Made by a program: the position numbers and the translations under genes
In this document: piece by piece, positions 6,065-10,452 of the stretch
Numbering within the stretch: position 1 is the first letter of the stretch
Layout of the letters: each line of letters begins with the position of its first letter
Origin: a bacterium
GTDB lineage: Bacteria > SM23-31 > JAUVVT01
Length of the DNA stretch: 10,452 nucleotides
NCBI GenBank assembly: GCA_030604505.1
Contig: JAUVVT010000024.1
Location: 1 to 10,452, forward strand
Direction: 5' to 3'
Notes under the pieces: model-generated
Database searches by the model: none
Told to the model about the DNA's origin: nothing
The model's input: the letters and a program-made list of their open reading frames with translations, nothing else

Positions 6065-6829
6065 ATGAATGAAACAATGTTTCGTCTGGATGGGAAAGTT
6101 GCTTTGATTACGGGTGCAGCAACCGGTATTGGTCAAAGTATCTCTGTTGCGCTTGCAAGTCAAGGGGCTGATATTGTGATTTCCGATATAAGTGAGATGA
6201 GTCTTGATGAGACCGCAGAAAAAATAGAAAAATATAATCACAAGATTTACAAAGCAGGTATAGATGTTCGCAACCTTGAACAGATAAAGAAAGGTATAAA
6301 TGGTGTACTTGCTGAGTTTGGAAGGATTGACATTCTTGTGAATAATGCCGGTATAAACAGACCTGCAATGGGTCTCGATATAATCGAATCGGATTGGGAC
6401 GACCTTTTCAATACAAACGTGAAAGGCGGCTTTTTTATGTCACAGGCAGCTGCCCCATTAATGATTGAAAATAAATGGGGACGCATTATTTTTATCAGCA
6501 GTCAGGCAGGGCTCATAGGTATTCCGGGTCAATCTACTTACTGTTCCTCGAAGGGTGCAGTGATACAACTGGCGCGAACACTTGGGCTGGAGTGGGCTAA
6601 GTATAGTATCACAGTCAACACCGTTGCTCCGACTGTTGTGGAGACCAATCTTAACCGCGAAAGATTGAAGAATCCTGAGTTCCGAAAGTTCATTATCGAT
6701 AAGATACCGTCAGGGAAACTCGCAACTAAAGAGGATATGGCGGCGGCAGTGGTTTATCTCGCCAGCGAAGAAGCTGGCATGGTAAACTGTACTACGCTTT
6801 TAGTTGATGGCGGATATACAGCCTGGTAA
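6065..6829 (+). CDS. SDR-family NAD(P)-dependent oxidoreductase, gluconate 5-dehydrogenase-like
   Basis: This is a cytoplasmic classical short-chain dehydrogenase of 254 residues, the usual length. The cofactor motif TGAATGIG is at 17-24, an acid (Asp41) ends the second strand, favouring NAD over NADP, and NNAG is at 93-96. Catalytic residues are Asn118, Ser146, Tyr159 and Lys163 (YCSSK). Classical SDRs of this shape oxidise secondary alcohols of sugars, sugar acids or polyols, or reduce 3-oxoacyl-ACP. The sugar-acid context makes a gluconate 5-dehydrogenase-like role most likely. The start is ATG 6065, with GGGAGGA six bases upstream; the in-frame ATG at 6047 lies ahead of that site and is not needed. 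It is divergent from the transketolase-garR operon and probably co-regulated through the shared gap. The true substrate cannot be fixed from sequence. Confidence 0.88.
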   Translation: MNETMFRLDGKVALITGAATGIGQSISVALASQGADIVISDISEMSLDETAEKIEKYNHKIYKAGIDVRNLEQIKKGINGVLAEFGRIDILVNNAGINRPAMGLDIIESDWDDLFNTNVKGGFFMSQAAAPLMIENKWGRIIFISSQAGLIGIPGQSTYCSSKGAVIQLARTLGLEWAKYSITVNTVAPTVVETNLNRERLKNPEFRKFIIDKIPSGKLATKEDMAAAVVYLASEEAGMVNCTTLLVDGGYTAW

Positions 6830-6948
6830 TAACAAAAATTCTATTCTTTTTACATAATTCGTTTTTGCCTCGACTCTCTGCTTAAAAAGTAGTAGAATCA
6901 TTTTAAAATATCCTTTACCTGTATATTTTCCGAAAGGAGGATTCTTAT

Positions 6949-7869
6949 ATGAAACCACATATAAAACTATTGGCTGCTCCGGTTATTTTGCTTATATCAT
7001 TGTCGTTTTTGTCCACTGCTGGCGAAATTGGACAGCCGCGAAAGTGTATAATGATTTTCGGCGCGCATGCAGACGATATTGAAATAATGGCTGGCGGAAC
7101 GGCTGCAAAGTATATTATAGGAGAAGGGTATGAAGGTATTTATGTTATGATGTCAAACAATTCGTGCTGTGGTTTTACAGGACGGTCACTTCCCGGGCTT
7201 GGCAATCCTCCGGTTGTCAAAGAAACCGGGTCACCGCAGTTTTACCCGATTGATGCTTTGGAATCGATCCAGATGCGCACAGAAGAAGCAAAAAATGCGG
7301 CGGCGGCAGTTGGCGCGAAAATGGTGTTTTTAAACTTGCGCGAAGAAACTATATTTATTGGCAGAAAAAGAGTCTGGTTTGGCACAGAGGAGTTCATAAA
7401 ATATAACCCGCCGGGACAACAAATTGCTAGTATTGCGTCGTCTATTGGTGAATATATCAATGCTGTAGTTGACCTTTTTAAAACATACCAGCCGGAAATT
7501 ACCATCATACATACTCTGGGCGGCGAAAAGCAAAGCCACGCTAATTGTGGGTATATGGTGTACAGGGCATTCAAAAGTGCCATTGCACAAAAAGTGCCTG
7601 TTGGTAAACTTTGGATGCGTGCCGAAGCAAGACGTGGTTTCTGGCTTTTTGACCCTCCTGCACAGGAATACGGGCGCGGTAGACACGATGTTCGTATCGA
7701 CATCACCGATTATGTTAAGATTAAGAGAGAAGCAACCAGTATGCACGTCAGCCAGAATGTGAACCAATATATTGAACAACTCGATAAATTAATAGAAGAT
7801 GTTGAATCAGGACAGAAATGTTATGAAGAATTCATCACCGTTCTTGACAATACAAAAAAATCCAAATAA
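6949..7869 (+). CDS. secreted PIG-L family deacetylase
   Basis: This 306-residue protein belongs to the LmbE/PIG-L family of zinc-dependent de-N-acetylases, which remove acetyl from N-acetylglucosamine-type substrates. A signal peptide fills about residues 1-24 (hydrophobic run, possible cut after STA), so it should act outside the cytoplasm. The zinc motif is AHADD (His40, Asp42, Asp43), with Ala where most members have Pro. The expected third ligand is probably His197 in SHANCG, where the usual HPDH reads HANC. MRTEEAKNAAAAVGA (109-123) and MHVSQN (265-270) are also typical of the family. GGAGG at 6936-6940 lies eight bases before the ATG. The NHL gene follows 14 bases after the stop, so the two form an operon. 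It lies 119 bases beyond the SDR gene, and whether the two are co-transcribed is unclear. Confidence 0.88.
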   Translation: MKPHIKLLAAPVILLISLSFLSTAGEIGQPRKCIMIFGAHADDIEIMAGGTAAKYIIGEGYEGIYVMMSNNSCCGFTGRSLPGLGNPPVVKETGSPQFYPIDALESIQMRTEEAKNAAAAVGAKMVFLNLREETIFIGRKRVWFGTEEFIKYNPPGQQIASIASSIGEYINAVVDLFKTYQPEITIIHTLGGEKQSHANCGYMVYRAFKSAIAQKVPVGKLWMRAEARRGFWLFDPPAQEYGRGRHDVRIDITDYVKIKREATSMHVSQNVNQYIEQLDKLIEDVESGQKCYEEFITVLDNTKKSK

Positions 7870-7883
7870 AAGGAGATAAAATA

Positions 7884-8882
7884 ATGATGCGTCGTCAATT
7901 TATATTAATATTTATGGTGTTCGCTTCAGTGTCTTTATTAATCCACGCTGCTGTGACAAACACAAAATATAGCTTCATAAAACAGTGGGGAAAGTTTGGA
8001 GATAAATCCGGGCAGTTCAAGTTTCCCACTATGATTGCCGTTGATGGATTATCAAATCTGTATGTGGTTGACCAGCATAATCACCGCATACAGAAGTTTG
8101 ATTCCGATGGAAGGTATATTTTGTCATGGGGTGTTTTTGGAAAAGAACCCGGACAGTTTAATTATCCGTTCGGTATCGCTGTTGATTCTGACGGGGATGT
8201 CTACGTTTCTGACATGGATAACAACCGTATTCAGAAATTTTCATCAGAAGGAGAATTCATAAATATGACCGGCGAATACGGAACAGGCAATAGTCAATTC
8301 AAGTATCCGTATGGAATTGCAATAGATAAAAATGATGTTCTTTATGTAATTGACTCATTTAATTATCGTATTCAGAAATTTGACCAAAATCTGAATTTTC
8401 TTGATGCCTGGGGTTCTGAAGAGAAGTTTGACATTAAACTATATATGATTCATGAGATTGCAATTGATAAAGACGGTAATGTACTTTTAAGCGACCGCCA
8501 GAACCACCGTATTTCAAGGTTCACCAATGACGGCAGACTTATCAAACGCTGGGGCAGCTATGGAGAAGGGCTCGGCGGCAATAATGGTAAATTTAGTGAA
8601 CCGCACGGTATTACGGTTGGTCATGATGGGTTGGTTTTTGTATGTGACCGCTACAATTTTCGCTTCCAGAAGTTCAGTTCAAACGGGGCATTTCGGACAA
8701 TAATATATACACGCGGTAAAAAAGATGATACTAAACATTATGTTCTGGGAATTGCCGTAGATAAAAAGGGCAATGTCTATGTTACCGACCATTATCAACA
8801 CTGCGTCCAGAAATACCGACCGCATCCTCCCTGGGGTGGCAGTGCGACCGAATTCGGAGCTCCCGGCAGAACACTTAAATAG
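7884..8882 (+). CDS. secreted six-bladed NHL-repeat beta-propeller
   Basis: This 332-residue protein has a signal peptide (basic MMRRQ, hydrophobic stretch to about 22, cut near HAA) followed by six NHL repeats. They lie at about 44-72, 91-119, 138-166, 187-213, 236-264 and 285-311, each of the form hydrophobic-IAVD-GNVYV-D-NHRIQKF. Six repeats close one propeller. The family binds partners or sugars or, in peptidyl-alpha-hydroxyglycine lyase, acts as an enzyme; nothing here proves catalysis. AGGAG at 7871-7875 is eight bases from the ATG; a second ATG follows directly. It is translated 14 bases after the PIG-L stop, which suggests the two secreted proteins work together. The C-terminal 20 residues, rich in Pro and Gly, lie outside the propeller. 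Confidence 0.9.
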   Translation: MMRRQFILIFMVFASVSLLIHAAVTNTKYSFIKQWGKFGDKSGQFKFPTMIAVDGLSNLYVVDQHNHRIQKFDSDGRYILSWGVFGKEPGQFNYPFGIAVDSDGDVYVSDMDNNRIQKFSSEGEFINMTGEYGTGNSQFKYPYGIAIDKNDVLYVIDSFNYRIQKFDQNLNFLDAWGSEEKFDIKLYMIHEIAIDKDGNVLLSDRQNHRISRFTNDGRLIKRWGSYGEGLGGNNGKFSEPHGITVGHDGLVFVCDRYNFRFQKFSSNGAFRTIIYTRGKKDDTKHYVLGIAVDKKGNVYVTDHYQHCVQKYRPHPPWGGSATEFGAPGRTLK

Positions 8883-8904
8883 TGAAAATCACAGACTGCC
8901 ATTT

Positions 8905-10017
8905 CTATGCCTTTAAGAATATCTTTTTCTTATATAGAAAATATAAGAAAAGCCATTTGACCGTGAGAACGCAAAAAACCCAAAAGACCGGCTTGAAAGG
9001 ACCAAGATAATCAATAAACCCATGAACAAAGATATTGGCGATTATGCCAAAATTAAATAATCTTTGTACAACATAAATTGTAATAGGATTGAGTCCTATA
9101 ACCACAAAAGGAAAAACCCACTTTCTATAGCCCTTGACATCAATAATCCAATAAAACAAACCGAGCAAAATAGAACTCAAACCGACAGCAAATATTGTAT
9201 ATGAGCTTGTCCACAGTCGGAAAGTTATCGGAAAGGCTAAGTGCCAGATTAATCCCACTATCACACTTCCGGCCCCTGCTGTTAAAAGTCCAAAGACCTT
9301 TTTACTTTGTGAATTTGGTGTTCTTAACCAATGTCCGGCTAATACACCCATCAGGGCTGTGGAAATAGATGAAATTTGCCCTAAAATGCCGTCTTCATCA
9401 AAGGGCATATTTCGGTAAAACTCGCCGGGTAAAAATTTCTGGTCGATATAGGCAGCCAAATTTCCTTCGGGTGTGATCACTCCTGCACCATATCCAGGCA
9501 CAGGTACAAGGGTCATAAGCATCCAATATAAAATCAAAAGAAACCCTGCAATAATTGCCTGATTTCTGATGTTGGTATTCATAACAATCAAAGCTGCAAA
9601 GAAATAAGCAATTGAAATACGCTGCAGAACTCCGCAGTAATGAAAAGCAGAAAAATCGAAACCCAGAAATCCATTCATAATAAGCCCAAGAAAGAAAAGT
9701 GTCAGACTTCGCCTTATAATGTGAATATAAATCTTTTTACGGCTATATCCACGCTCGATTCTTTTATTTATAGCGAAAGGCATGCTCGCTCCCACAACAA
9801 AAATAAAAAGTGGGAAAATTAAATCCCAAAAATGGAAACCATGCCATTCTGTATGGTCAAACTGACTGGAAAGTTTTTGAAAAAACGGATTGTCAAAGAA
9901 CTTAAAGATAGCCAACAAAAAAGTACCGCCGCCTATAATAAAAAACATATCAAATCCACGCAGCGCATCAAGCGATAAAACTCTTCCTTCCGGAATTCTA
10001 TTGTTAGTGGTTGACAT
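8905..10017 (-). CDS. HGSNAT/NagX-like membrane acyltransferase (DUF5009 type)
   Basis: This integral membrane protein of 370 residues has about ten hydrophobic segments. The N-terminal signature SLDALRGFDMFFIIGGG (15-31) and the block WHGFHFWDLIFPLFIFVVGASMPFA (58-82) are typical of bacterial relatives of human heparan-alpha-glucosaminide N-acetyltransferase, annotated DUF5009, DUF1624 or NagX. His55, just before WHGF, aligns from memory with the catalytic His of HGSNAT. RISIAYFFAAL (133-143) and LWTSSY (268-273) are other family blocks. HGSNAT carries acetyl from cytosolic acetyl-CoA across the membrane to glucosamine; a similar role is plausible but unproven, and some relatives are treated as amino-sugar transporters. 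AAGGA lies about eight bases before the ATG. It converges on the NHL gene with 22 bases between stops and is divergent from glpD. Confidence 0.85.
   Translation of the reverse strand: MSTTNNRIPEGRVLSLDALRGFDMFFIIGGGTFLLAIFKFFDNPFFQKLSSQFDHTEWHGFHFWDLIFPLFIFVVGASMPFAINKRIERGYSRKKIYIHIIRRSLTLFFLGLIMNGFLGFDFSAFHYCGVLQRISIAYFFAALIVMNTNIRNQAIIAGFLLILYWMLMTLVPVPGYGAGVITPEGNLAAYIDQKFLPGEFYRNMPFDEDGILGQISSISTALMGVLAGHWLRTPNSQSKKVFGLLTAGAGSVIVGLIWHLAFPITFRLWTSSYTIFAVGLSSILLGLFYWIIDVKGYRKWVFPFVVIGLNPITIYVVQRLFNFGIIANIFVHGFIDYLGPFKPVFWVFCVLTVKWLFLYFLYKKKIFLKA
8925..8951. repeat. 11-bp inverted repeat in the 3' end of the acyltransferase gene
   Basis: TTTTCTTATAT (8925-8935) and ATATAAGAAAA (8941-8951) are perfect inverted repeats around AGAAA. 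They lie inside the last codons of the minus-strand gene, in a stretch coding FLYKKKIF, and 43 bases past the NHL stop. They could help end transcription from either side, but the stem is nearly all A-T and no T-run follows it. Confidence 0.3.
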
Positions 10018-10349
10018 TATTAATCCTTATATTTTTAGTTAAAAATTAAGCTGTTTTTTATTTAAATTCTTTATTCGCTGCAGATGTGCAGAGAAAACAA
10101 AGACATTAAAACATTCAGTTTTGTGCCTCTGTTCCTCTTTATTTTTCTGTTTCTTTAGGTAGCTTATTTTCCTTTTTACATAAATTATTTATATGATAAC
10201 TCAACGTTAAAAAGAATTAAACTTGATAATCATTTTAAATTTTATTAATTTTAATTTAAACAAATATATTTATTTTACAATAAAATTATCTTATCTATAA
10301 ATATTTTACCAGCATTAATCAAAGAATTTCTAAAACACAGGTGATCAGT
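10018..10349. promoter_or_regulatory. divergent AT-rich gap between acyltransferase and glpD
   Basis: This 332-base stretch has no credible gene. It holds the acyltransferase ribosome binding site near 10025-10029 (minus strand) and a small hairpin CTGCA-GATG-TGCAG (10078-10091). A pyrimidine-rich run lies about 10126-10180 and an AT-only stretch about 10234-10290. A good plus-strand promoter is at 10274-10301. I found no clear minus-strand promoter. Confidence 0.5.
10274..10301 (+). promoter_or_regulatory. promoter of glpD
   Basis: TTTACA (10274-10279) and TATAAA (10296-10301) each match five of six consensus bases, with a 16-base spacer. The start would fall near 10308, giving a leader of about 40 bases before the ATG at 10350. 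The match is good, but the region is AT-rich. Confidence 0.45.
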
Positions 10350-10452
10350 ATGAATCGCAATGAAATGCTCAATAGAATCCGTAATCCCGCTGAGTTATGG
10401 GATTTTATCATCATAGGGGGTGGAGCTACAGGTATTGGCACAGCGGTTGAAG
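10350..10452 (+). CDS. glpD: aerobic glycerol-3-phosphate dehydrogenase, N-terminal fragment
   Basis: Only the first 34 codons are inside the window; the gene runs off the right edge. They read MNRNEMLNRI then about ten residues to WDFIIIGGGATGIGTAVE. The GGGATGIG dinucleotide-binding motif at once after a WDF segment, with the short MxRxxML lead, is characteristic of FAD-dependent GlpD, which oxidises sn-glycerol-3-phosphate to dihydroxyacetone phosphate at the membrane and feeds electrons to quinone. The start is ATG 10350 with AGGTGA (10339-10344) five bases upstream; the GTG inside that site is in frame but is better read as part of the Shine-Dalgarno. The full protein cannot be judged here. 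Its link to the sugar-acid cluster, if any, is only shared carbon metabolism. Confidence 0.75.
   Translation, partial: MNRNEMLNRIRNPAELWDFIIIGGGATGIGTAVE

Noticed and set aside
1583..6829. Reading the cluster as a sulfoquinovose (sulfo-transketolase) pathway
   Set aside because: The split transketolase fits, but there is no sulfosugar isomerase, no sulfonate exporter or C-S bond enzyme, and the permease and GarR motifs point to ordinary sugar acids. It is kept only as a precedent.
1583..6829. Horizontal transfer of the sugar-acid cluster
   Set aside because: There is no integrase, transposase, tRNA edge or visible change in base composition at its borders, so nothing supports recent transfer.
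6878..6892. Small hairpin CTGCTT-AAA-AAGTAG between the SDR and PIG-L genes as a terminator
   Set aside because: The 6-bp stem includes a G-T pair and no T-run follows, so it does not meet the pattern of an intrinsic terminator.
7242..7779. Open frames of about 150 codons on the minus strand inside the PIG-L gene
   Set aside because: They lie wholly antisense to a gene with clear family motifs, have low-complexity Cys/Ser-rich translations and no ribosome binding site.
10215..10234. Fur-box-like sequence with core GATAATCATT
   Set aside because: The core fits, but the outer hexamer does not, about 13 of 19 positions in all. In such AT-rich sequence this is expected by chance, and no iron-related gene is nearby.

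Overview
The window is AT-rich bacterial chromosome with ten genes, nine complete and one cut by the right edge. Most genes have strong Shine-Dalgarno sequences (AAGGAG or GGAGG type). Secreted beta-propellers, a secreted PIG-L deacetylase and an HGSNAT-like membrane acyltransferase suggest a free-living, carbohydrate-degrading, probably diderm heterotroph. I cannot place it in a phylum from sequence alone; the propeller families recall Planctomycetota/Lentisphaerota or FCB-group bacteria, with low confidence. I saw no mobile element, phage gene, CRISPR array, tRNA or rRNA.

Layout: a GC-richer patch at the left edge (1-56); a predicted exported propeller protein (129-1406, +); then, converging on it, a minus-strand series in transcription order: transketolase N-terminal subunit (5731-4892), transketolase C-terminal subunit (4895-3969, ATGA overlap), tartronate semialdehyde reductase GarR (3944-3072), and a GntP-family permease (2896-1583). 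The permease follows a 175-base gap holding two hairpins and a possible second promoter. A 333-base divergent regulatory region (5732-6064) carries promoters in both directions and a 21-bp near-perfect palindrome. It leads rightward to a short-chain dehydrogenase (6065-6829). Then come a secreted PIG-L deacetylase (6949-7869) and a secreted six-bladed NHL propeller (7884-8882), an HGSNAT/NagX-like membrane protein converging on them (10017-8905), a 332-base AT-rich gap, and the first 34 codons of an FAD-dependent glycerol-3-phosphate dehydrogenase (10350 onward).

The most interesting unit is 1583-6829. GntP permease, SDR dehydrogenase, split transketolase and GarR together look like a dedicated catabolic set for a sugar acid, with no aldolase, dehydratase or sugar kinase present. 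One reading fits all the parts. GntP imports an aldonate and the SDR oxidises its penultimate carbon. The transketolase then removes the terminal two-carbon ketol unit to an aldose phosphate, leaving a small acid semialdehyde (tartronate semialdehyde if the substrate is a pentonate), which GarR reduces to glycerate. The enzyme families are clear; the pathway is inference.

To its right, the secreted PIG-L/NHL pair and the HGSNAT-like membrane acyltransferase may handle amino-sugar N-acetyl groups at the cell envelope, but the evidence for a link is positional only.
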